Shown: positions 56,654 through 64,000 of the stretch, one piece after another
Layout of the letters: every line of letters starts with the position of its first letter
Numbering within the stretch: position 1 is the first letter of the stretch
Assembly: GCF_001891085.1 (NCBI RefSeq)
Contig: NZ_JXUP01000003.1
Coordinates: 1 to 64,000 of the forward strand
Direction: 5' to 3'
DNA length: 64,000 bases
Source of the DNA: Campylobacter concisus
GTDB lineage: Bacteria > Campylobacterota > Campylobacteria > Campylobacterales > Campylobacteraceae
Notes under the pieces: model-generated
Told to the model about the DNA's origin: nothing
The model's input: the letters and a program-made list of their open reading frames with translations, nothing else
Database searches by the model: none
Made by a program: the position numbers and the translations under genes

Positions 56654-57773
56654 TTTTTACCCTTTTAGCATAAAAATCTTTCTTAAATTTGGCAAATTCG
56701 CCTCTTTCTATCGCCTCTCTCATCTCTTTCATTAAATTTAGATAGTAGTGCAGGTTGTGAAGGCTTGCTAGCCTAAAAAATGTGAGCTCCCTTGCCTTAA
56801 AAAGGTGATTTAGATAGCCTCTGGAGTAGTGCTTGCAGGTATAGCACTGACACTGTGGGTCGATTGGCGCGTGGTCGTTTATAAATTTGGCTGATTTTAT
56901 ATTTATCTTGCCAAAGCTAGTAAAGAGCGTGCCGTTTCTTGCATTTCTTGTTGGCATTACGCAGTCAAACATATCAACGCCTCGCTCCACGTTTTCCACG
57001 AGATCTTCTGGTGTGCCAACGCCCATTAGATAACGCGGCCTTAGCTCATCCATAAATGGCATAACCGCCTCAACAGTGTCATACATCGCCTCGTTGCTCT
57101 CGCCAACGCTTAGACCTCCTATCGCAAGGCCATCAAATGGCATTTCATTTAAGGCCTGCGCACAAAATTTACGCGCATCATAATCAGTACCTCCTTGAAC
57201 GATACCAAAGATATTTTGCTGTAAGCCAACGCCTTTACTTTGCATAAATTTATGATAATCAATCGCCTCTTTTGCCCATTTTATCGTTCGCTTTATGCTT
57301 AGATCGATCCTCTTTGGCTCAGCAGGTAGGGCAACCAAATCATCAAGTATCATCATAATGTCGCTACCTAGATCGTATTGCGTATCAAGAACGGACTTTG
57401 GCGTAAAATAGTGCGTGCTGCCGTCGATATGGCTTTTAAATTTTATCCCGCCATCATCATTTTTGGTGTTTGATCTAAGCGAGAATGCCTGAAATCCACC
57501 GCTATCAGTTAAAAATGAGCGCTCAAATTTAGAAAATCCATGAAGTCCGCCAAACTCGCGCACGACCTTGCTACCAGGGCGTAGATACATGTGGTAAGTG
57601 TTTGCTAAGATTATCTTTGCGTCTAAAATTTCACTCATATCAAAGGCGTCTAAGCTTTTAACCGCGCCAACCGTGCCAACTGGCATGAAAACTGGCGTTT
57701 GTATAACGCTATGGGCAGTTGTTAGGATACCACGCCTTGCGTTGCCATCTTTTTTTATAACTTCAAATTTCAT
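56643..57773 (-). CDS. tgt: tRNA-guanine transglycosylase
   Basis: A 376-residue enzyme swapping G34 for preQ1 in queuosine tRNAs. [24 protein letters not shown] with the base-binding Asp, [34 protein letters not shown] with the nucleophile region, and the zinc site [20 protein letters not shown]. Confidence 0.96.
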   Translation of the reverse strand: MKFEVIKKDGNARRGILTTAHSVIQTPVFMPVGTVGAVKSLDAFDMSEILDAKIILANTYHMYLRPGSKVVREFGGLHGFSKFERSFLTDSGGFQAFSLRSNTKNDDGGIKFKSHIDGSTHYFTPKSVLDTQYDLGSDIMMILDDLVALPAEPKRIDLSIKRTIKWAKEAIDYHKFMQSKGVGLQQNIFGIVQGGTDYDARKFCAQALNEMPFDGLAIGGLSVGESNEAMYDTVEAVMPFMDELRPRYLMGVGTPEDLVENVERGVDMFDCVMPTRNARNGTLFTSFGKINIKSAKFINDHAPIDPQCQCYTCKHYSRGYLNHLFKARELTFFRLASLHNLHYYLNLMKEMREAIERGEFAKFKKDFYAKRVKNEL

Positions 57774-57818
57774 TGTTATCCCTTATTTTCTGATTTTTTA
57801 TTTTAACAAAATTTATAG

Positions 57819-57824
57819 TATAAT
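57819..57824 (+). promoter_or_regulatory. mla operon -10 box
   Basis: TATAAT in TATAGTATAATCCAG, 27 bases before the mlaE TTG start; AAAGGA precedes it. Confidence 0.6.
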
Positions 57825-57851
57825 CCAGAAATTTTAAGGCAAAGGAACTTT

Positions 57852-58958
57852 TTGCAAAATAAAAATGATGTCATTTTTGTAGTGGCAAATGGCGCTCAGA
57901 CTATAAAATTTATAGGTGAGTTTAGCTATAAAGACGCAAAAAATTTACAAAGCATTTTTAAAAAAATCCAAAAACTTAGCGGCAATGTTAAATTTGATTT
58001 TAGTGAGCTAAAAAGCATTGATTACGCTGTTTTGATACTTTTAAGAAATGCACTAAATGGTAAGAAATTTGAGATCATTACAAATGATGAGAATATAAAG
58101 GCAATGGGCGATCTTTTAAATGATGAAAAGATCGATTTTAACTACATGCCGCCGCACAATAGTCTAAATTTTTTCTCACGACTCGGTGAAAAAATTTGTG
58201 AAGGTTTTGTGAATTTAGCTGAGTTTGGTACATTTTTGGGCGAATTTTTAATAAAAAGCGTAAAAATTTTATTTAATCCAGCCAGTCTTAGATTTAGAGA
58301 ATTTAGTAACTATATAAAAGATGGCGGCGTAAATGCCGTTTTTATCGTTTCACTCACCGCTTTTTTGATAGGTGTCGTGCTTGCCTATCTTGGCAGTGCG
58401 ATGCTTGCAAGCTTTGGGGCAAGTATCTTTATAGTAGAGATCATGGGTATGCTGACGCTTAGAGAAGTGGCTCCACTCATCGCTGCTATTGTCATCGCAG
58501 GTAGGTCAGCTTCTAGCTTTACAGCGCAAATAGGCGCCATGAAGCTAACTGAGGAGATAGATGCGATGAAGACGATGGGGTTTGAGCCGTTTAACTTTTT
58601 GGTGCTGCCACGCATCATTGCCATGGTGCTTTGTGTGCCTGTTATTATCTTTATAGCTGACGCGATAAGCATCTTAGGACAGATGATCATTTGCCAAACG
58701 ATACTTGATATCAGTTTTAGCGACTATCTAAATAGATTTCGCGAGATGGTCGAGCTTAGGCATTTTGCTGTTGGTATGATAAAAGCTCCATTTTTTGGCG
58801 CGGTAATAGCGATCATTGGGTGCATGAGAGGGTTTGGCGTGAGTCAAAATGCTCAGAGTCTTGGAGCAATGACAACTGTTAGCGTTGTAAATGCGATATT
58901 TTGGGTCATCGCGCTTGATGCTTTTTTTGCGATAATTTTTATGTGGTTAAAAATATGA
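57852..58958 (+). CDS. mlaE: Mla-type ABC permease with N-terminal STAS domain
   Basis: A 368-residue protein starting with TTG. Residues 1-100 form a STAS-like domain (FDFSELKSIDYAVLILLRNAL); the rest is an MlaE permease with five or six spans and LREVAPLIAAIVIAGRSASSFTAQIGAMKLTEEIDAM, the family signature. The fusion replaces a separate MlaB. Related to the iamB gene of C. jejuni. Confidence 0.9.
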   Translation: MQNKNDVIFVVANGAQTIKFIGEFSYKDAKNLQSIFKKIQKLSGNVKFDFSELKSIDYAVLILLRNALNGKKFEIITNDENIKAMGDLLNDEKIDFNYMPPHNSLNFFSRLGEKICEGFVNLAEFGTFLGEFLIKSVKILFNPASLRFREFSNYIKDGGVNAVFIVSLTAFLIGVVLAYLGSAMLASFGASIFIVEIMGMLTLREVAPLIAAIVIAGRSASSFTAQIGAMKLTEEIDAMKTMGFEPFNFLVLPRIIAMVLCVPVIIFIADAISILGQMIICQTILDISFSDYLNRFREMVELRHFAVGMIKAPFFGAVIAIIGCMRGFGVSQNAQSLGAMTTVSVVNAIFWVIALDAFFAIIFMWLKI

Positions 58959-59695
58959 ATGAGATAATAGTTGGAAAAAATATAACTACAAGTTATGGCG
59001 ATAAGATCATGCACGATAACGTGAGCTGGAGTGTAAAAGAGGCAGAAATTTATGGCTTTTTAGGTGGTAGCGGCACTGGTAAAACGACGCTCATGAAGAC
59101 GATGATATATCTAAAAAAGCCAAATAAGGGCGATATAACCTTTGATGGCGTCAATATGTGGAAAAGTAACCCCAAAGAACAGCAAGAGATAAAGCTAAAA
59201 AGTGGGACAATGTTTCAGTTTGGTGCACTTTATAGCTCTATGACAATTCTTGATAACGTAGGTGTTTTACTGCATGAGTACTCTAAATTTAGCAAGCGCC
59301 AGATCGATGAGATAGCGATGTTTTGGATACAAAAAGTTGGACTTAAAAAAGAGGTTTCTATGCTTTATCCAAGTGAGCTAAGTGGCGGTATGAAAAAGCG
59401 TGCTGCGCTAGCAAGAGCCTTGGTGCTAAGTCCTAGGGTGCTATTTTTAGATGAGCCAAATAGCGGCCTTGATCCTGTTAGTTCACGCCAGATGGATGCA
59501 CTCATAAAAGAGCTTCGTGATAGCATCGGCGTGACCGTTGTCATGGTGACACATGATGCGGATAGTATTTTTGATATTTTGGATAGATTTTTGATAATAG
59601 ATAACAAAAAAATAGCCTTTGAGGGAAATATAAAAGAGCTTGAATATCTTAAAAACAACCCACTTGAAGAGCTATTTAAAATGAGGAAAAAGTAG
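58943..59695 (+). CDS. mlaF: Mla-type ABC ATPase
   Basis: A 250-residue ATPase: Walker A GGSGTGKTTLMK, signature LSGGMKKRAALARAL, Walker B VLFLDEPNSGLDPVSS, switch His in VTHDADS. It overlaps mlaE by 16 bases. Powers phospholipid movement between membranes; related to iamA. Confidence 0.92.
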   Translation: MVKNMNEIIVGKNITTSYGDKIMHDNVSWSVKEAEIYGFLGGSGTGKTTLMKTMIYLKKPNKGDITFDGVNMWKSNPKEQQEIKLKSGTMFQFGALYSSMTILDNVGVLLHEYSKFSKRQIDEIAMFWIQKVGLKKEVSMLYPSELSGGMKKRAALARALVLSPRVLFLDEPNSGLDPVSSRQMDALIKELRDSIGVTVVMVTHDADSIFDILDRFLIIDNKKIAFEGNIKELEYLKNNPLEELFKMRKK

Positions 59696-60628
59696 ATGGA
59701 AAATAGAAATTCTTATACTATTGTTGGCATGTTTTTTATGGCTTGCCTTACAGCGTTTGCGGTATTTATCTGGTGGATGACTAGCAAAAACAACACAAAG
59801 GTTGATTTTAAAGAGTACTACATTCATACAACCGAGCTACCAAGTGGCCTAAAGGTCGATTCAACAGTTAAATTTATCGGAGTGCCGGCTGGAACGGTCA
59901 GTAATATAAATTTTGTCGATGACAAAAACGCTCTTATAAATATCACGATGAAGATAAGAGAAGATCTGCCTATAAAGGCTGACAGTATTGCAAGTATTGA
60001 AGTTCAGGCTATTAGTGGCGTTGCTAGTATAAATATAAGCCGTGGCACAAAAAATTTTTCACCAGATCAAAAGCCTGTCTTGCAGCTTGAAGAGAGCTTG
60101 TTTTCAAAACTTGGAAACAATGCAGAAAACATCACTTTAAAGATAAATCAAACCCTTGACAAGGTCGATAACTTTTTCTCTCCTGAAAATATCGCTCACG
60201 TAGAGTCGATCCTTAAAAATATCGATAAATTTACTCAGGTTTTAACAGACGAAGATGGATTAAGCGAGGTTGATAGCATCGTTAAAAATGTAAAAAATTT
60301 CACCGATAGCCTAAACAAAACCGACACAAAAGAGCTTGCTAAAAATTTAAACACTCTAATTTCAAATGCAAACCAAGTTTTTGTATCGGCAAATTCGGCT
60401 ATTACCGGATATAATTCGCTGCAAGAGCTCATCGCCAAAAAGGCTAAAGATGGCGAATACGACCTTAGAAATACAGTTGGGCCGTTATTAAGAGAAGCGA
60501 GTGATTTTTTAAATGGATTTGACAAGACACTTCGTGAATTTAGAGGCGCACTTCAAAGGCTTGAAGATAATCCTTACGAGTTTTTCTTCACAAATCCGGT
60601 GCCAAATGACAAAGGAGATAAAAAATGA
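59696..60628 (+). CDS. mlaD: MCE-domain lipid-binding protein MlaD
   Basis: A 310-residue protein with one N-terminal span (YTIVGMFFMACLTAFAVFIWW), an MCE domain (about 40-130; GLKVDSTVKFIGVPAGTVSNI, VSISGVASINIS type) and a long helical C-terminus to about 300. The helical tail is longer than in E. coli MlaD. Starts right after the mlaF stop. Confidence 0.9.
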   Translation: MENRNSYTIVGMFFMACLTAFAVFIWWMTSKNNTKVDFKEYYIHTTELPSGLKVDSTVKFIGVPAGTVSNINFVDDKNALINITMKIREDLPIKADSIASIEVQAISGVASINISRGTKNFSPDQKPVLQLEESLFSKLGNNAENITLKINQTLDKVDNFFSPENIAHVESILKNIDKFTQVLTDEDGLSEVDSIVKNVKNFTDSLNKTDTKELAKNLNTLISNANQVFVSANSAITGYNSLQELIAKKAKDGEYDLRNTVGPLLREASDFLNGFDKTLREFRGALQRLEDNPYEFFFTNPVPNDKGDKK

Positions 60629-61185
60629 GAAATTTGATATACATAGCGGCTGCTTTTTTCTTTTTTGGCTGCTCGCTAAAGACCGACGTACCACAAGCCA
60701 CGATGTATGAGATACACTACTCAAACAAAGAGTGCTCAGCTGAAAATAAACAAAAAGAGCTAAAAAATGTATTTATCGAAAATGTGAGTGCTCTTGATAT
60801 GGTTGATACTAGAAAAATTTTGATTGTGGCTGAAAATAACAAAATCAGATACCTAAGTGATGCTAAATTTGTCTCTGAGCCAAGTGAAATGGTTTATAAA
60901 TCGCTTGTAAAAGGGCTTTATTCAAACTGTGCTGCTAAGCCGATATTTTCACCAAATGCAAAAGATCTTAGACTAAAAGTAAGCATTATCTCTCTTCAAA
61001 TAAGAGGTGACAAGGCTGAAGTTTCGCTAGCTTATGAGCTATTTAATGTAAACACTTCACTAAAATCAGGCATGATCACAAAAGAAATTTTCTGTCCAGA
61101 TCCAAGCTCAAGTACTATTTTTGATACGATAAATAAGGCTACAAATTTAGCAATCGATACGCTAATCTCTGAAATAATCTCTTAA
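60625..61185 (+). CDS. ABC transport auxiliary lipoprotein (PqiC-like)
   Basis: A 186-residue lipoprotein (IAAAFFFFGC) overlapping mlaD by four bases. TMYEIHYSNKEC, then IRYLSDAKFVSEPSEMVYKSLVKGL, follows the PqiC/ABC-type transport auxiliary fold. It probably sits at the outer membrane as receiver for MlaD; no MlaC or MlaA gene is near. Confidence 0.75.
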   Translation: MRNLIYIAAAFFFFGCSLKTDVPQATMYEIHYSNKECSAENKQKELKNVFIENVSALDMVDTRKILIVAENNKIRYLSDAKFVSEPSEMVYKSLVKGLYSNCAAKPIFSPNAKDLRLKVSIISLQIRGDKAEVSLAYELFNVNTSLKSGMITKEIFCPDPSSSTIFDTINKATNLAIDTLISEIIS

Positions 61186-61191
61186 ATTTTC

Positions 61192-61221
61192 TTGGCTGTA
61201 AATTTTTAAATTTATAGCCAA
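61192..61221 (+). terminator. Hairpin after the mla operon
   Basis: A 14-bp near-perfect stem (one G-T pair): 61192-61205 with 61208-61221, loop TT. Confidence 0.6.
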
Positions 61222-61247
61222 AATAGCTTATTTTAAAGACCTTTTGT

Positions 61248-61253
61248 TATAAT
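61248..61253 (+). promoter_or_regulatory. -10 box for the TrkA-like gene
   Basis: TATAAT in TTTGTTATAATGTGAG, 25 bases before the ATG; CGGAG precedes it. Confidence 0.6.
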
Positions 61254-61275
61254 GTGAGCTTTAAAATACGGAGAA

Positions 61276-62697
61276 TTGATGAAGAAAATTTTAATAATCG
61301 CAGATGGAACTTTCGCAAGAAATTTTTTAAACAGACTGCTTGAAACAAAATCAAATTTACATCACTATATCGTTGTTTCAAGTGAAGATTACAGCCAAAA
61401 ATCAAATTATGAAAATTTTACATTTTACCAGTTTGATCCAACTAGCCTCTCAAAGCTAAAAAGCGTGAGCGATGGCTATTTTAGTCAGTTTTGTATAGTT
61501 TGTGATGATAAAAATGAGGCGGTTGCTATTTATGAAAATTTAAGACAGATCAGCACAAAGACCGAGACTGTTTTTATGAGCTCATGGGAGCTTGATGAAA
61601 AATGCAAAGAAACATTTGCAAGCGATAAACACTTAAGCGTGGTTGATATCAGAGATATTGCAGCATCAAGGCTTATGGACTATTTACCAGATCTGCCGGT
61701 TTTAGCTGATAATATCGGGCTTAGTGAGGGCGAGATCATGGAAGTTAAGGTGCCAATAGGTAGCTCTTATATGTATCGTCACATTAGCTCAGTAGCTCAA
61801 AAGAAATGGCGAATAGCTCTCATATATCGAGGTAGCGAGATCATCTTGCCAAAGCCAAATGTAATGATACAGCCAAGCGATATATTACTAATCGTTGGTG
61901 ATCCAAATGTGCTTCAAAATGTTTATCGCTCGATCAAGCGTGAAAGTGGGCAGTTTCCAAGTCCATTTGGTAGCAACATCTATGTGCTGATCGATATGAT
62001 CTCAATGGATAAAGAACGTGTTAGCAAGCTCATAAAGGATAGCTTGTATTTGCATTCAAAGCTAAATAATAAACGCCTTTTTTTTAGAGTGATAAATCCA
62101 ACTTTAGGTGAAAATTTAGATACTTTAAAAGCGATAAAAGAGAAAAATATCATCGTTTTGATGGATTATTTTAATAGTGATAACAAATCTATAAAATATG
62201 ATGTTTTAAAGCACGACATCGGCCTAATCTTAAGCGATGATAAATACTTTTTTAAATTTAAAAAGCTATTTTATGAGCTAAAACTTCCAGTGCTAAAAAC
62301 GGGTAAAATTTTGCTCTCAAATATAAAAGAGGGCGTGATACTAGGCGATCAAAGTCAAGAAGTGGAGAATCAATCAGCTGTGATAACTGACTGCTGTGCA
62401 CAGCTTGATTTGGAGATGAAATTTTACTATTTTGATAATAAACACAGCGACGATGAAGCGTTAAGAGAGCATTTTGAGAGCATTAGCGCGCTATTTTCTA
62501 AGCGTATAAAGATAGAAAATCACAATCTTAAAAATCCACTTGTAAAACTAAAAAATACAAAAGATCTGCTTCATTTTGTGATGTTTACTAAAAGCGTGGC
62601 AAATGGTGGGGCATTTGCCTTTTTATCGACAAATTTAAATAGGCTTTATAAAAAACTAAGCCAAAATGCACAGCTTTTTGTGCCAGTAAGTGAGTAA
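61276..62697 (+). CDS. TrkA-N/TrkA-C domain protein (COG3400-like)
   Basis: A 473-residue cytosolic protein. [16 protein letters not shown] resembles a nucleotide-binding loop without the full GxGxxG; about 140-225 is a TrkA-C (RCK-C) domain ([36 protein letters not shown]). The C-terminal half is unfamiliar. No channel subunit is fused. It may gate a potassium system elsewhere; role unproven. Confidence 0.72.
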   Translation: MMKKILIIADGTFARNFLNRLLETKSNLHHYIVVSSEDYSQKSNYENFTFYQFDPTSLSKLKSVSDGYFSQFCIVCDDKNEAVAIYENLRQISTKTETVFMSSWELDEKCKETFASDKHLSVVDIRDIAASRLMDYLPDLPVLADNIGLSEGEIMEVKVPIGSSYMYRHISSVAQKKWRIALIYRGSEIILPKPNVMIQPSDILLIVGDPNVLQNVYRSIKRESGQFPSPFGSNIYVLIDMISMDKERVSKLIKDSLYLHSKLNNKRLFFRVINPTLGENLDTLKAIKEKNIIVLMDYFNSDNKSIKYDVLKHDIGLILSDDKYFFKFKKLFYELKLPVLKTGKILLSNIKEGVILGDQSQEVENQSAVITDCCAQLDLEMKFYYFDNKHSDDEALREHFESISALFSKRIKIENHNLKNPLVKLKNTKDLLHFVMFTKSVANGGAFAFLSTNLNRLYKKLSQNAQLFVPVSE

Positions 62698-62699
62698 AA

Positions 62700-63737
62700 A
62701 TGCAGATAAATTTAAATCTTAAAGAAAAAGCATCAAGCTATAAAATTTATATAAATGAGCTTGAGAGACTAGAGCTAAAAGGCAAGGTTGGCATCGTTAC
62801 AAACGCCAAAGTAGCGGGGCTTCATCTTGAAAAGCTACTTAGTGTTTTGAAGTGTGATGAGAAATTTATCATAAGTGTGCCTGACGGCGAAGAGTATAAA
62901 AACCTTGAAACGGTAGAGCAAATTTTAGAGCAGCTTTTTGTGAGTAAATTTGATCGCTCATCTACGCTAATCGCCTTTGGTGGTGGTGTCATAAGCGATA
63001 TGACTGGCTTTGCGGCGAGTATCTATGAAAGGGGGATAAATTTCATAAATATCCCAACCACGCTTCTAGCACAAGTTGATGCGAGTGTGGGCGGAAAAAC
63101 TGGAGTGAATAATAAATTTGGCAAAAATTTAATAGGCTCTTTTTGTCAGCCTAAGGCAGTTTTTTGCGAGATAAATTTCTTAAAGACATTGCCAAAAAGA
63201 GAATTTGCAGCTGGCGTGGCTGAGGCTTTAAAAATGGCGATAACCTTTGATAAAGAGATGTTTGATTGGCTAAAAAGCATAAATTTAGACGATGAAAATT
63301 TAGCTAAGCTGGTTGAAAAGTCGGTAATTTTAAAAGCAAAAGTGGTTGAACAAGATGAGAAAGAAAAAGGGCTAAGAGCTATCCTAAACTACGGCCATAC
63401 CTTTGCTCACGTTATAGAAAATGAGACAAATTATAAAGAATTTTTACACGGCGAAGCAGTAGCAATAGGTATTAATATGGCAAATCGCTTAAGTGTAAGA
63501 CTAGGGCTCATGAGTGAGGCGCAGGCAGAGGATATCAAACAGGTTTTAATGAAATTTGGCCTTCCAGTAAACTACAAAATAGAAAATGAATATGCATTTT
63601 ACGAGGCATTTTTTATGGATAAAAAGACAAAAGATGATAAGATAAATTTCATCATTGCAGATAAAATCGGCAGTGCGATCATCAAAAATGACGTCAAAAA
63701 AGAAGATGTTTTAAAAATTTTAAGAGAATTTAAATGA
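62700..63737 (+). CDS. aroB: 3-dehydroquinate synthase
   Basis: A 345-residue shikimate-pathway enzyme. [20 protein letters not shown] and [19 protein letters not shown] are the NAD/substrate motifs; [12 protein letters not shown] and LHGEAVAIG hold zinc ligands. Overlaps the next start by four bases. Confidence 0.95.
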   Translation: MQINLNLKEKASSYKIYINELERLELKGKVGIVTNAKVAGLHLEKLLSVLKCDEKFIISVPDGEEYKNLETVEQILEQLFVSKFDRSSTLIAFGGGVISDMTGFAASIYERGINFINIPTTLLAQVDASVGGKTGVNNKFGKNLIGSFCQPKAVFCEINFLKTLPKREFAAGVAEALKMAITFDKEMFDWLKSINLDDENLAKLVEKSVILKAKVVEQDEKEKGLRAILNYGHTFAHVIENETNYKEFLHGEAVAIGINMANRLSVRLGLMSEAQAEDIKQVLMKFGLPVNYKIENEYAFYEAFFMDKKTKDDKINFIIADKIGSAIIKNDVKKEDVLKILREFK

Positions 63738-64000
63738 AAAAAATCCTAGTTTTAATACTTTTTTGCTTTGCCCTTTACGCTGAGGAGAACGTTACGCTTG
63801 AGCAAAATGGCTCGCAAAATTTACAAAATAACGAGCTTATAAAAGATATTTCAAATCTAGATAACTCCTTAAAAAACAATATCTGGATCACAAGATATGC
63901 GAACTATAACACTTATCAAAGGCTTATTGATGAGCTTGAAAAAAATGAAAATGAACTAAAAAAGCTAGACAAAAGCTCAAGAAGAGGCAGCGATATCATA
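63734..64000 (+). CDS. Start of an exported membrane protein, probably a mechanosensitive channel (partial)
   Basis: The first 89 codons: signal peptide ([17 protein letters not shown]) and a helical periplasmic part ([36 protein letters not shown]). The frame is open to the window edge. In C. jejuni the gene after aroB is an MscS-type channel, and long MscS proteins begin like this; the channel domain is not visible, so the call is contextual. Confidence 0.6.
   Translation, partial: MKKILVLILFCFALYAEENVTLEQNGSQNLQNNELIKDISNLDNSLKNNIWITRYANYNTYQRLIDELEKNENELKKLDKSSRRGSDII

Noticed and set aside
1-64000. Very frequent AAATTT/AAAATTTT motifs, often as part of gene starts and junctions
   Set aside because: They occur in and between genes throughout and look like a base-composition and codon habit (Lys-Phe, Asn-Leu, Glu-Ile-Leu), not a site family.
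1-64000. CRISPR arrays, rRNA operons, complete tRNAs, insertion sequences
   Set aside because: No regularly spaced direct repeats, no rRNA sequence, no full cloverleaf and no transposase were found on reading through the intergenic regions.

Overview
The window reads as the chromosome of a Campylobacter species. The protein families and their order (gmhB-hldD-hldE-gmhA beside a cytochrome c553; gyrA-flgP-flgQ-flgR-asd; rho/ccoI-ccoS/dnaX; cheZ, U32 protease, purE, glyQ, waaA, ffh, rpsP, khpA, rimM, trmD, rplS; miaB with an HP0268-like gene and nusA) match the epsilonproteobacterial arrangement as I remember it from C. jejuni. The gyrA Thr, the FlgR length, the moderate AT richness and a filamentous prophage at the left edge make the C. 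concisus/C. curvus/C. showae side of the genus more likely than C. jejuni; that is inference.

Layout. 1-2325 is the right end of an inovirus-like (filamentous phage) prophage: a Pf1-type major coat protein followed by a terminator, a small protein in the position of the ssDNA-binding protein, a divergent cassette of three paralogous mini helix-turn-helix genes behind palindromic operators, and a decayed antitoxin operon with small membrane proteins. It ends in a 45-bp copy of the 3' half of an initiator tRNA (attachment-site scar). An N-terminally truncated tyrosine integrase lies just outside that scar. 2933-7180 carries a cytochrome c and the four-gene ADP-heptose pathway. 7279-13578 has gyrA, flgellar flgP/flgQ/flgR, asd and a small membrane protein. 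13671-16800 has hemE, a radical SAM enzyme, a pyridoxal-kinase-like gene and DUF488. 17028-22342 has prs, then tilS-rimO-panC on the minus strand, then prfB. 22367-25953 is an envelope group: three Sel1-repeat lipoproteins around an RclA-like flavoprotein. 26025-26588 is a collapsed 2-hydroxyacyl-CoA dehydratase/activase gene. 26680-31531 is a minus-strand run: PilM/N/O-like trio, a TPR-like protein, an LpxJ-type acyltransferase, miaB and an HP0268-like protein. 31704-34311 has nusA, a GNAT enzyme, an outer-membrane barrel and an orphan relative of the prophage mini-HTH genes. 34442-42902 has rho, ccoI/ccoS, dnaX, glnA and a PHP phosphatase. 43038-55755 is a long plus-strand housekeeping run (cheZ to rplS) interrupted by a frameshifted AbgT-family transporter gene. 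55955-64000 has a CorA-like protein, tgt, an Mla-type lipid transport operon, a TrkA-like protein, aroB and the start of a probable mechanosensitive channel gene.

How the genes work together. Most are core: LPS heptose and Kdo/lipid A steps (gmhB, hldD, hldE, gmhA, waaA, lpxJ-like), outer-membrane lipid homeostasis (mlaE/F/D plus lipoprotein), flagellar control and chemotaxis (flgP, flgQ, flgR, cheZ), translation and tRNA modification (rimO, miaB, tilS, tgt, trmD, rimM, prfB, glyQ), oxidase maturation (ccoI, ccoS). The parts least explained by known families are the three-paralog repressor-like cassette with its operators, its orphan relative near rho, the PilM/N/O-like trio, and the RclA/Sel1 group. 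No rRNA, complete tRNA, CRISPR array or insertion sequence was seen.
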